In this document: one piece after another, positions 1 to 7,816 of the stretch
Numbering within the stretch: the stretch's first letter is position 1
Layout: each line of letters starts with the position of its first letter
Assembly (NCBI GenBank): GCA_046154965.1
Contig: JBJXDY010000114.1
Span: 124,001-188,000, forward strand
DNA: 64,000 bases
Origin: DATKFM01 sp046154965
GTDB taxonomy: Bacteria > Pseudomonadota > Alphaproteobacteria > Dongiales > Dongiaceae
Reading direction: 5' to 3'
Program-made: the position numbers and the translations under genes
The notes under the pieces: generated by a model
Database searches by the model: none
What the model was told of the DNA's origin: nothing
Seen by the model: the letters and a program-made list of their open reading frames with translations, nothing else

Positions 1-107
1 ACGAAGAATCGTCCAAGGCAAACCGACGACGCTCGCCAAATCACTTTCGCGCCCGGCGGCGTCTTCGCTTCCCATCCGGCTCTGTAAAACCAGAAAGGAT
101 GGAAGCC

Positions 108-539
108 ATGTCTACCAAATCATTTCTTGCCATCGCCCTGCTCTGCGGCGGATTCGCGCTTGGCGGCTGCAGCAGCACCTCCATCGATACGACGGCGGGC
201 CGTGACGGCCTCGTCAACACCACCTGGTGGGTCCAGACCATCGAAGGCCAAGCCATTGCGCCCGATACGGGCTCGCAGGTGACGATCGACGAAGACGGCT
301 ATATCGTCGCGTCCGACGGCTGCGCCAAGTTCACCGGCAAGGCAGCTGTCAACGGCAACCGCTTTGATGTCACCAAGATCGGCGTGGTCGATGGCGCTTG
401 CGCCAACTCCGCGCCGCTTCAGGAAGCAAGACTGATCGACACGCTCGAACGCGTCGATCGCTGGGCAGTACAGGAGTCCTACCTGCTGCTCTACTCGGAA
501 GGGTCGACCATTCCCACGCGGCTCGCGCGCCATCCCTAA
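108..539 (+). CDS. META/HslJ-like outer-membrane lipoprotein
   Basis: This is a 143-residue lipoprotein. The signal peptide ends in a lipobox (Leu-Gly-Gly-Cys) with the acylated Cys at residue 21. The mature part carries the pattern of META/HslJ-type domains: an early NTTWW segment, then a central SDGCAKFTG segment. The family is small, envelope-located and of poorly known function, linked in some members to stress or heat resistance. I chose the ATG at 108 over the one at 99 because an AGGA lies 8 bases upstream of 108, whereas AGAAAGG abuts the ATG at 99 with no spacer. It stands alone, convergent with the ammonia-lyase homologue. Specific function is not assigned. Confidence 0.75.
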   Translation: MSTKSFLAIALLCGGFALGGCSSTSIDTTAGRDGLVNTTWWVQTIEGQAIAPDTGSQVTIDEDGYIVASDGCAKFTGKAAVNGNRFDVTKIGVVDGACANSAPLQEARLIDTLERVDRWAVQESYLLLYSEGSTIPTRLARHP

Positions 540-619
540 CCAGCGCTAGCGGTCGACATTCCGCCGCGGCTCCCGCGTCTCACCCGCGGGGCCGCGGTTT
601 CTTTTTGTCTAAGACTGAC

Positions 620-2062
620 CTAGTCCCGGGAATTGCCGCTGACGTCATAGACCTTGGCCTGGAACGCGGCCAGCAGCCGGTCCATATCGTTGGCCAGTGG
701 GCGCTGATCTTTCATCGGCGGCATCACCTCGCGTACGTCGTCCACCAATGAAGTCAGCGCCGGCGGGATCTTCCGTCCGGTGACGAAGAAGGCCTGCGAT
801 GCGATCACCGTAAGGGCTGCAAGCGCGGCATCGAGGCAGTAGCCCGCCTGCTCCTGGGCGCGCCAGGCGATGAAGGTCGGCGGCGCGGTGTCGTTCTGGC
901 CGAAGCCGCCGCCCTCGCTGCCCGGCAGGAAGGTGCGCTGCGCCGCCCGCTTCGCCTCTTCGGCAAAGCCGACCTGCACCATGTTCAGGCAGCCGATGTA
1001 GCCGCCGCCCACCATCAGCTGGTCCGGCAGCAGCGAAAAGCGCCCATCCAGCAGCTTGGAGCCATGCTTGTCGGCGATGGTGCAGAGATCCGCTGCCGAC
1101 GCCGCCAAGTTATCCAGCGCCGGGTAAGCGCCGCCATTGTGATAACCGCCGGTGCTGTAGACCCGCCCCAGCGGATGCGTTGAGTCCGGCGGCAGGAATA
1201 CCGGATTGTCGGTAACCGCCTGCAGGCTCCGCTCGGCAACCTCGCGCGCCTGCGCCACCGCGCGGCGAAATTGCCCGAGGATGCGCGGCAGGATGCGAAA
1301 GCTCACCGGCGCCTGATAGGGCCGCCGCTCGCTTTCGCCGCCATCCAGCAGCCCGCGCAGGGAACGCAGCGCCGCGGCATCATGAGGATCGTTCCAAAGC
1401 TCCTCGAACTCCGGCGCAAAGTGGCTGAGCGGAGCGCGGATCGCCTCCGCCGAAAGCGCCAGAACTCGCTCGGCCAGTTCAAGCCGCCGCTCCATCGCGA
1501 TGACAGCATCGGCGATCAGTGCCGTCGCACAAGGCGAGCCATTGATGAGCGACAGCGCTTCTTTCTCACCGAGATCGAACTTTTCCGCGAGGCCATAGAA
1601 CAGCGGCGCCAGTCCGAGGATCTCGCCGGCGCCGCCCTGGCCCATGGCCGAGACCTTGGGCAACTGCTTCTCTCGAAGCAGCCCGGCAACCGCCATGCCC
1701 AGTTCGGGCGAGATCGCGGCATGGCCTTCGACATAGTTTGCCAATCGCGTGAAGACGAACCCCCTGACGACCCGTGTCGGCAGCGCCAGTCCGAACGCAG
1801 CGGCGGCCGCATAGGGTGGGTTTCGCGCATGGGCCTTGCGCTCCGCCGGTGCCAGCCGGTTGCGGGCGTTCTGCCCATAGCCGCTGGTGACGCCATAGAT
1901 CACCAAGTCAGGATCATTGTCGATCAGCTTCATGAATTGCCGGCGCCGTTCGGCCATGCGGGACTGCGCGCTGGCTGAGATTGTGACGGTTTCGGCGCCC
2001 CATGCTGCGGCGCGATAAGCGGGCAGCGTGAAGTCTGCCCGGGTTGCTAACTCGATAGCCAT
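620..2062 (-). CDS. histidine/aromatic amino-acid ammonia-lyase homologue lacking the MIO Ala-Ser-Gly triad
   Basis: This 480-residue protein has the length and layout of the aromatic amino-acid lyase family (HutH/PAL). The N-terminal YGVTSGYG segment (56-63) matches the family's catalytic-Tyr region, an LINGSPCATALIADA segment matches the NGT helix, and there is a long helical C-terminal half. Characterised enzymes build the MIO electrophile from an internal Ala-Ser-Gly in a G-S-V-G-A-S-G-D-L context. Here the aligned loop reads GQGGAGEIL (141-149), so Ala145-Gly146-Glu147 replaces Ala-Ser-Gly. MIO chemistry as known is therefore not expected. It may be a non-canonical lyase or isomerase, or it may have another role. 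No hutU, hutI or hutG neighbour is visible, so a histidine-utilisation role has no support here. Confidence 0.85.
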   Translation of the reverse strand: MAIELATRADFTLPAYRAAAWGAETVTISASAQSRMAERRRQFMKLIDNDPDLVIYGVTSGYGQNARNRLAPAERKAHARNPPYAAAAAFGLALPTRVVRGFVFTRLANYVEGHAAISPELGMAVAGLLREKQLPKVSAMGQGGAGEILGLAPLFYGLAEKFDLGEKEALSLINGSPCATALIADAVIAMERRLELAERVLALSAEAIRAPLSHFAPEFEELWNDPHDAAALRSLRGLLDGGESERRPYQAPVSFRILPRILGQFRRAVAQAREVAERSLQAVTDNPVFLPPDSTHPLGRVYSTGGYHNGGAYPALDNLAASAADLCTIADKHGSKLLDGRFSLLPDQLMVGGGYIGCLNMVQVGFAEEAKRAAQRTFLPGSEGGGFGQNDTAPPTFIAWRAQEQAGYCLDAALAALTVIASQAFFVTGRKIPPALTSLVDDVREVMPPMKDQRPLANDMDRLLAAFQAKVYDVSGNSRD

Positions 2063-2377
2063 ACTGTGGATTTCTCGCTTCGGTGGGATACTCTAAGAAC
2101 CAGCGCCAAGCCTGCGTCGCTGCGCCGCCGCGCAGATTTTGTAACAGCGTTGCCGCAGGTCATGTTCGTTCATAAGGACTGATGCAAACCTGCGCATGTA
2201 TTCGGCCCCAGGGCCCACTTGCTTTTCGTTTCAGGCAAGATCAAAGTAACCAAGACCTGTCCCTCGCGGAAGCATAATCCGCGAAACCCACAGTAAACAG
2301 CTGTGGGGGTGTTACTTTGACGCTTTCGGGATCGGGACAAACCATTGGGGGAGCGTCTAGAAGCAGAGTGAGTTTCG
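2063..2377. other. intergenic region holding divergent promoters and a structured leader
   Basis: This 315-base stretch separates the leftward lyase homologue from the rightward cold-shock gene, so it should hold both promoters. I see no credible coding sequence in it. Its right half contains the three-stem element at 2241-2320. I could not identify a confident -35/-10 pair for either gene. Confidence 0.6.
2241..2320 (+). ncRNA. candidate structured 5' leader (three-way junction) of the cold-shock gene
   Basis: An exact 10-base inverted repeat, TCAAAGTAAC (2241-2250) and GTTACTTTGA (2311-2320), encloses two 7-bp hairpins. These are TCGCGGA/TCCGCGA (2264-2270 with 2278-2284) and CCCACAG/CTGTGGG (2287-2293 with 2301-2307), each with a 7-base loop. 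Together they draw a three-way junction of about 80 nt that ends 57 bases before the cold-shock start codon. Cold-shock mRNAs are known to have temperature-responsive structured leaders; a role here is inferred. I did not match it to a named riboswitch class. Confidence 0.45.
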
Positions 2378-2686
2378 ATGAACGATCGCAGCGAATCCGG
2401 CGGCCCCTCCTCGGAGCTGCAGGGCAAAGTGAAATGGTTCAACGTAGAAAAGGGTTATGGCTTCGTAACGCCGGAGGATGGGTCGCAGGACGTGTTCCTC
2501 CATATCTCCGCACTGAAGCAGGCGGGGCTTCAGGACGCGCCTGAGGGCGCCACCATCCATTGCGAGGTGGGCCAAGGCAGGAAAGGCGTCCAGGTCTTGC
2601 GCGTAATCCAGATGGACACGACGACGGCAACACCACGGGCGCCAAAGCCGCGTCGTCCGTATCCGCCGCGTCCGGCACAGGGATAG
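2378..2686 (+). CDS. cold-shock-domain protein (CspA family) with basic C-terminal tail
   Basis: This 102-residue protein contains one cold-shock domain (about residues 15-78). The RNP1-type motif KGYGFV is at 25-30 and the RNP2-type VFLHI at 39-43, both on the nucleic-acid-binding face. The family binds single-stranded RNA or DNA and acts as an RNA chaperone in the cytoplasm. It is longer than the usual 67-70 residues because of an N-terminal extension and an Arg/Pro-rich tail (last 20 residues), which may add RNA affinity. The Shine-Dalgarno is weak. A structured leader lies upstream (2241-2320), which suggests post-transcriptional control. Confidence 0.92.
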   Translation: MNDRSESGGPSSELQGKVKWFNVEKGYGFVTPEDGSQDVFLHISALKQAGLQDAPEGATIHCEVGQGRKGVQVLRVIQMDTTTATPRAPKPRRPYPPRPAQG

Positions 2687-2922
2687 CGGAATCCCGCCCG
2701 CCGGATCGTAAGCGCCGTCGACCGGCGGCGCCGGTGGATGCTGTTACGCACCGCCAAGAGCCGCCATCAGCGGCTCGCTCCCCAAAGAGAAAATCCTTCT
2801 CCACGCCGCGCTCCGTTGCTATGTCCGTTGCGGGCATTCGAATTCTCCCGCAAGACAGATGGCGTCCGCCGCGCCCATGGCGCCTGGCGCCGGGCTGCAT
2901 CGAAGGGCATGCAACAGACACA

Positions 2923-3405
2923 ATGATCGAAGCACGCGAATTCCGCCGGGCGCTCGGGTCGTTCGCCACGGGCATCACCGTGGTGACGACGGCGTCCCTG
3001 GACACCGGCATGGTCGGCATTACCGCCAACTCCTTCAACTCCGTGTCGCTCGATCCGCCACTGGTGCTGTTCAGCCTCGACCGCCGGGCCTACAGCCTGC
3101 CGGCTTTCCATCAGGCTGGACATTTCGCCATCAATGTCCTGCGCGACGATCAGCGCCACCTGTCGCAGATCTTCGCCACCGCCCTGATCGATAAATGGGA
3201 CAATGTTTCCTACGAACTCTGGAACACCGGCTGCCCGATCCTCACCGACGCGCTGGCCAGCTTCGAATGCAAGACCCGGCACATCTATGACGGCGGCGAT
3301 CATCTGATCTTCGTCGGCCGCGTCGACAAGCTGCGCTACAATTCCGAAGGGCGGCCTCTGCTCTACTTCCGGGGCGCCTATCACCGCATCGGCGATGCCC
3401 ACTGA
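2923..3405 (+). CDS. flavin reductase-like domain protein (FMN-binding split barrel)
   Basis: This 160-residue protein starts with FRRALGSFATGITVVTT, the classic opening of the flavin_reduct domain (HpaC/RutF/ActVB type), and continues through NSFNSVSLDPPLVLFSL. The family uses NAD(P)H to reduce FMN or FAD that it hands to a two-component monooxygenase. The open frame extends upstream to 2560, but that part overlaps the cold-shock gene, and family alignment places the start at the ATG at 2923. The ribosome-binding site is poor. No partner monooxygenase is adjacent, although an acyl-CoA dehydrogenase, a related flavoprotein fold, is the next gene. Substrate is unknown. Confidence 0.85.
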   Translation: MIEAREFRRALGSFATGITVVTTASLDTGMVGITANSFNSVSLDPPLVLFSLDRRAYSLPAFHQAGHFAINVLRDDQRHLSQIFATALIDKWDNVSYELWNTGCPILTDALASFECKTRHIYDGGDHLIFVGRVDKLRYNSEGRPLLYFRGAYHRIGDAH

Positions 3406-3637
3406 ACGCGCCGCTGCCGCGCAACATTCGCAAAGAATTCCAGCTTCGTTCTCGCACACCAACTGGTACGCAATTGGTTCGTTTGGCGCGCGGTTGGTTG
3501 CAATTGGCTTGCTTCGGTTTTTACCGATCGTGTAATTTTGTCCGAGAAACCGGCCGGACGGCGCGCAATGCCCGACCGCCGGGCAGAAAAACCAGGGCCG
3601 GAAACGCGGTCCGTCACAGGAGGTTCGCAAGGATCAA
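3406..3637 (+). promoter_or_regulatory. probable promoter/operator region of the acyl-CoA dehydrogenase gene
   Basis: This 230-base gap contains a cluster of related short words: accaactggt, gcaattggttcg, ggttggttgcaattgg and ttgcttcgg, between about 3459 and 3520. The repeated CAATTGG core and its near-palindromic spacing look like a regulator binding site, but no specific regulator can be named. The downstream gene has two good Shine-Dalgarno-like words, AGGAGG and AAGGA. Confidence 0.35.
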
Positions 3638-5038
3638 ATGAGCCAGAAAAAATGGGGGTCGGAAGACTTCTGGGGCCTGGGTTTCGAGTACGATCCGCAA
3701 TGGCTGCTTACCGATGAACAGAAAAAGATACAGGCGCTGATCATCGACCTCGCGCAGAAGGAAATGCGCGAAAACGCCATCGAGTCCGACAAGAAGCTGC
3801 TTTTCCCGCGCAAGAACTTCCAGATCCTGGCCAAGCACGGCCTGCTCGGCCTGCTGGTGCCGAAATCGCTGGGCGGCCTCGGCCAGAATCATGTCTGCGC
3901 CGCCATGGTGGTGGAGACGATCGCGCGCTACGGCTGCCCTTCGACCGCCATGTGCTACACCATGCATACGGGCGCGGTGGCCGCGGCGCTGTTCCGCCAT
4001 CACGACAATCCGGTGCTGCAGGACATCATGCGGCGCATCGACAAGGATTGCCTGATCGGCACTCTCTCCTACTCCGATCCCGAGACCGGCTCCCACTTCT
4101 GGTACCCGATTTCCTCCGGCGCGGAGAAAGTCGAAGGCGGCTACAAGGTGCGCAAGAAGGCCTCCTGGACAACGTCCGGCGGCTTTGCCGACTGGTACGT
4201 GCTGCAGACCACCAGCCCCGATTTCGGCGGCAACTATGCCGACCTCACCTGCTGGCTGGCGCTGAACAGCGAAGTAAAGGCCGAGCCCTCAAAGTGGGAC
4301 GGCCTCGGCCTGCGCGGCAACCAGTCGGGCACGCTTGAGCTGGACAACGTGGTGCTGAAGGCCGACCGCATGGTCGGCCCCAAGGGCGACGGCTCGAAAT
4401 CCAACGATGAATGCGTCGACCCCTTCTTCCTGCTTTGCTCCTCGGCCTGCTGGAACGGCATCTCGCTGGCGATGATCGATATCGCCAAGCGCCACACCAC
4501 CTTGAAAAAACACGCCGACGTCGGCATGCGCGTCGCCGACTATCCCACCATCCAGGACTACGTGGGCGAGGCGATCATCGACACCAATGCCTGCCGCTCC
4601 TTCGTCTATGGCATGGGCAAGGCGATGGACGACGCCACCGAGAATTGCGACTGGTCTATCCATAAGGATCTCGACGCCCTGCCCCGCGCGCAATATCTGC
4701 ACTGGATGTGGCAGGTGAAGTTCGCAGCGGCGAAGAACGTCGCCCATGTGTCCGACAAGATGCTCCATGCCTGCGGCGGTACCGGCTACAAGCCCGGCCT
4801 GCAGATCGAGCGCCTGCTGCGCGACGGCAAGGCCGGCTGGGTCATGGGTCCGACCAATGAAGTGCTGCGCCAGTTCGTCGGCAAGTCGGCGCTGCTCGGT
4901 TTCCAGTCGCTCGACTACTGGAACCAGGCCGTCAACGAACGGGTGTTGAACAACGAAATCAAGAAGCTCGATGCCAAGGGCAAACGGGAGCTGGCCGACC
5001 GGCTGCTCAAGGAAGCCCAGGCAAAAGCCGCAGAATAG
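3638..5038 (+). CDS. acyl-CoA dehydrogenase family protein
   Basis: This 466-residue flavoprotein has the three-part acyl-CoA dehydrogenase fold: an N-terminal helical domain, a central beta domain (LIGTLSYSDPETGSH, KASWTTSGGFADWYVLQTT) and a C-terminal helical domain with HACGGTGYKPGLQIERLLRD. The family oxidises the alpha-beta bond of acyl-CoA thioesters using FAD and passes electrons to ETF. It is longer than the usual 380-390 residues because of an N-terminal extension and longer loops, so the substrate could differ from simple fatty acyl-CoA. The ATG at 3638 has AAGGA six bases upstream. A strong intrinsic terminator follows at 5108, making it monocistronic. Confidence 0.9.
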   Translation: MSQKKWGSEDFWGLGFEYDPQWLLTDEQKKIQALIIDLAQKEMRENAIESDKKLLFPRKNFQILAKHGLLGLLVPKSLGGLGQNHVCAAMVVETIARYGCPSTAMCYTMHTGAVAAALFRHHDNPVLQDIMRRIDKDCLIGTLSYSDPETGSHFWYPISSGAEKVEGGYKVRKKASWTTSGGFADWYVLQTTSPDFGGNYADLTCWLALNSEVKAEPSKWDGLGLRGNQSGTLELDNVVLKADRMVGPKGDGSKSNDECVDPFFLLCSSACWNGISLAMIDIAKRHTTLKKHADVGMRVADYPTIQDYVGEAIIDTNACRSFVYGMGKAMDDATENCDWSIHKDLDALPRAQYLHWMWQVKFAAAKNVAHVSDKMLHACGGTGYKPGLQIERLLRDGKAGWVMGPTNEVLRQFVGKSALLGFQSLDYWNQAVNERVLNNEIKKLDAKGKRELADRLLKEAQAKAAE

Positions 5039-5107
5039 CGGCCTCGAGGCGGAAGCCGGGAACGGGAGAACAGCGGCGCCGCAGTGAGAACATCGCATGC
5101 GAACTAG

Positions 5108-5136
5108 GGGCGGGCGCGCAAGGCCCGCCCTTTTTA
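5108..5136 (+). terminator. intrinsic terminator after the acyl-CoA dehydrogenase gene
   Basis: GGGCGGGC (5108-5115) pairs perfectly with GCCCGCCC (5123-5130) across a 7-base loop and is followed by TTTTT. It lies within the over-extended upstream part of the next open frame, which is a further reason to start the deaminase at 5238. Confidence 0.85.
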
Positions 5137-5237
5137 TTGCGGATTTGCGGCGGTTCCTCCGGCCCCTTTTCCCAAACGCCCGCGCCAGTGTAACGTCGCC
5201 GGTCACGGAATCGTCCGCCCGCACATCCGGTGACTCC

Positions 5238-6245
5238 ATGAGCGAACTCAGCGTCCTCCTCGACCGCTTGCCGAAGAGCGAGCTGCATATCCATATCGAG
5301 GGCAGCCTGGAACCCGAGCTGATGTTCGCGCTGGCGCAGCGGAACAAGGTGCGCCTGCCTTACGGGTCCGTGGAGGAAATCCGCCGGGCCTACAATTTCG
5401 GCAATCTGCAGGACTTTCTCGATCTCTACTACCAGGGCATGTCGGTGCTGCAGACCGAGCGGGACTTCTACGATCTCGCCTGGGCGTACTTCTCGCGGGT
5501 GGCGGCTCAGAAGGTCAGCTATGTCGAGCTGTTCTTCGATCCCCAGGGGCACACATCCCGCGGCGTCGCCTTCACAACCGTGCTCGATGGCATCGACCGC
5601 GCCCGCGCCGATGCTGCCGGGAGGCTCGGCCTCAAATCCCGCATCATCATGTGTTTCCTGCGCCATCTGGACGAGGCCGATGCGGAGCGTACGCTCGACA
5701 CGGCGCTGGACCACAAGGGCCGCATTGCCGGCGTCGGGCTGGACTCATCGGAGGTCGGCTTTCCGCCCAGCAAATTCAAGAACGTATTCCGCCGCGCCCG
5801 CGAGGAAGGCTTCCGCCTGGTCGCCCATGCCGGCGAGGAAGGCCCGCCGCAATATGTCTGGGAGGCGCTGGATGTCCTGGGCGTCGACCGCATCGACCAT
5901 GGCAACCGGGCGATGGAAGACGACGCCCTGGTGCGGCGGCTGGCCCGCGACCGCATGGCCCTCACGGTCTGCCCGCTTTCGAATTTGCGCCTCAAAGGCG
6001 TGCGCGACCTGCGGGAGCACCCCTTGAAGCGCATGCTGGACAAAGGCCTGTTCGTCACCGTGAATTCCGACGACCCCGCCTATTTCGGCGGCTATGTCGG
6101 CGAGAACTATGCCGCAATCCAGAAGGCCCTTAGCCTCGCCGACAGCGAAATGCGCGCCATCGCCCGCAACGGGTTCGCCGCGTCATTCATGGCCGATGAG
6201 GAGAAGAACAGGGCGCTGGCCACTTTTGACCGGGCAGTGGCGTAA
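5238..6245 (+). CDS. adenine deaminase of the adenosine deaminase family
   Basis: This 335-residue metal-dependent hydrolase carries the zinc-binding HIH near residues 17-19, the catalytic HAGE (His197, Glu200) and the NSDDPA segment (276-281). The FFDPQGHTSRG stretch and SDDPAYFGGY are features I associate with the adenine-aminohydrolase subgroup (yeast Aah1-like) rather than true adenosine deaminases. The reaction would be adenine to hypoxanthine plus ammonia in purine salvage. The start at 5238 is chosen because the frame upstream crosses a terminator and the family begins close to SELHIHIEGS. It is convergent with the ABC permease genes and only 13 bases from them. Adenosine as substrate remains possible. 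Confidence 0.88.
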   Translation: MSELSVLLDRLPKSELHIHIEGSLEPELMFALAQRNKVRLPYGSVEEIRRAYNFGNLQDFLDLYYQGMSVLQTERDFYDLAWAYFSRVAAQKVSYVELFFDPQGHTSRGVAFTTVLDGIDRARADAAGRLGLKSRIIMCFLRHLDEADAERTLDTALDHKGRIAGVGLDSSEVGFPPSKFKNVFRRAREEGFRLVAHAGEEGPPQYVWEALDVLGVDRIDHGNRAMEDDALVRRLARDRMALTVCPLSNLRLKGVRDLREHPLKRMLDKGLFVTVNSDDPAYFGGYVGENYAAIQKALSLADSEMRAIARNGFAASFMADEEKNRALATFDRAVA

Positions 6246-6258
6246 GCGGCCCCGGCGA

Positions 6259-7005
6259 TCAGGCGGCCGGCTTTGCGGCGGGAGCAACCATTGTCAAGGT
6301 CTTCGGTGGCTGACGGTCCTTGTTCAACCGCCGTTCGAAATAGTTGAAGCAGCGCGTGAGGATGAAGGTCAGTACGATGTACACGACGGCCGCGGCCAAA
6401 AGCGGCTCGTAGGTCCGCAGCGTATCCGCGCGGATCTTCTGTATCATGCCCAGAACCTCAGGAACCGCGACGGTAGATGCCAGCGCGGTTGCCTTAAGCA
6501 GCAGAATCATCTCGCCGCTGAAGGTCGGCAGGCTGATGCGAATTGCCCGCGGCAGGATCACGCGTCGCAACGTCAGCCAGCGCGACATGCCAAATGCCTT
6601 GCAAGCCTCGACCTCGCCGTGAGGCACGGCCTGAATGGCTCCTCGCAGGATCTCGCCGGAGTATCCGGCGACATTGAGGCTGAGAGCGAGGGCGACGTAG
6701 AAGAAACCGTCGCGCAAATACGGCCAGAGAAAACTGTCCCGAATCCCCGGAATATCCGGAAACAGGCTGCCGAACCCGTAATAGATCAAATACATTTGCA
6801 CGAGGAGCGGCGTTCCGCGCATGACAAGAATGTAGAGATAGCTCGGAATCCAAAGCAGGGGGTTGTGAGACACGCGCGCCAGCGCGATCGGCAGCGCCAG
6901 CACATTGCCGAAAATCGCCGAGACAACCAGCAGCTTGATCGTCATCCAGATCCCGGCGACCAACAGGGGAAACAGGCTGAGGAAGAAGTCGAGCGGGCTC
7001 GTCAT
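6259..7005 (-). CDS. polar amino-acid ABC transporter permease (HisM/GlnP type)
   Basis: This 248-residue inner-membrane permease has about five hydrophobic segments. The EAA loop region reads GEVEACKAFGMSRWLTLRRV, the signature that docks onto the transporter ATPase. The ATG at 7005 is preceded by AAGGAG six bases upstream, which overlaps the stop of the previous gene, so translation is probably coupled. It is the last gene of a leftward operon of binding protein and two permeases. An ATP-binding subunit would normally be encoded in such an operon, but the next gene (adenine deaminase) is convergent and no ATPase is present. Confidence 0.93.
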   Translation of the reverse strand: MTSPLDFFLSLFPLLVAGIWMTIKLLVVSAIFGNVLALPIALARVSHNPLLWIPSYLYILVMRGTPLLVQMYLIYYGFGSLFPDIPGIRDSFLWPYLRDGFFYVALALSLNVAGYSGEILRGAIQAVPHGEVEACKAFGMSRWLTLRRVILPRAIRISLPTFSGEMILLLKATALASTVAVPEVLGMIQKIRADTLRTYEPLLAAAVVYIVLTFILTRCFNYFERRLNKDRQPPKTLTMVAPAAKPAA

Positions 7006-7015
7006 GCCAACTCCT

Positions 7016-7738
7016 TCAGGCTCGCCGCAGGCCGCGCTTGGAGCGCTGCTCGAGATAGTTGCTGCCAATCATCGAAATGACAGTAAGGGCGAGGAAGCAC
7101 AGGGCCGCGACCGAATAGAAGAACAGGTAGTTCCGCGTCGACGCGGCCGCCTGCTTCCCGGCAAACAGCAGTTCGTAGTAGCCGACGACACTGATCAGGG
7201 AACTGTCCTTGATGATCACCAGCCACAGATTGTTCAGACCCGGCAGCGCATAGCGCATCAGCTGCGGGAACAGGATGCGGCGAAACCGCAGCGTTGCCGG
7301 CATGCCATAGGCGCGGGCCGCCTCCATTTGTCCTTTCGGCACCGCCAGGATGGCGCCACGAAACACTTCCGTCATGTAGGCACCGGCAATGAACCCCAAG
7401 GCGGCGACGGCAGCGCCGAACGCACTGACATCAATTCCCTCGCTCATGCCGACGGAAACAAGCAACTTCTTCAGTGCCGATGTACCCGTATAGAAGATCA
7501 GGATGATGAGCAGCAGTTCCGGAACTGCCCGCACGATCGTCGTATAGATATCGGCAATCCACCGCAGGAACTTGTTGTGGGAGAGCTTGGCGCCCGCACC
7601 AAGCAACCCCAGCACCATGCCGACGAGATACGAGCAGACCGATATCTGGATAGTCAGCCAGGCGCCCCACGCCAATTCGTCGCCCCAGCCCAAATCGCCG
7701 AAGCGCAACAGATCGAGATAGGATGTTTCACCGGCCAT
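7016..7738 (-). CDS. polar amino-acid ABC transporter permease (HisQ/GlnP type)
   Basis: This permease of about 240 residues has an EAA-type loop, QMEAARAYGMPATLRFRRI, and forms the heterodimer with the downstream permease (10-base gap). The start is uncertain: the ATG at 7738 (MAGETSY) is used here, with a GTG at 7780 as an alternative that would add 14 residues. The paired HisQ/HisM-like arrangement and the binding protein 79 bases upstream point to uptake of a basic or polar amino acid or opine. Substrate cannot be fixed from sequence. Confidence 0.92.
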   Translation of the reverse strand: MAGETSYLDLLRFGDLGWGDELAWGAWLTIQISVCSYLVGMVLGLLGAGAKLSHNKFLRWIADIYTTIVRAVPELLLIILIFYTGTSALKKLLVSVGMSEGIDVSAFGAAVAALGFIAGAYMTEVFRGAILAVPKGQMEAARAYGMPATLRFRRILFPQLMRYALPGLNNLWLVIIKDSSLISVVGYYELLFAGKQAAASTRNYLFFYSVAALCFLALTVISMIGSNYLEQRSKRGLRRA

Positions 7739-7816
7739 TGCCTGGTGCACCCTCAAGGGCTGCTGGAAAGAGCCGCCCACTCATCTGAGGACGGCTCCCC
7801 GCAGCGCTGAAGCGAG

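Noticed and set aside
5097..5237. Upstream extension of the adenine deaminase
   Set aside because: The extended frame reads through a perfect intrinsic terminator and has no family similarity.
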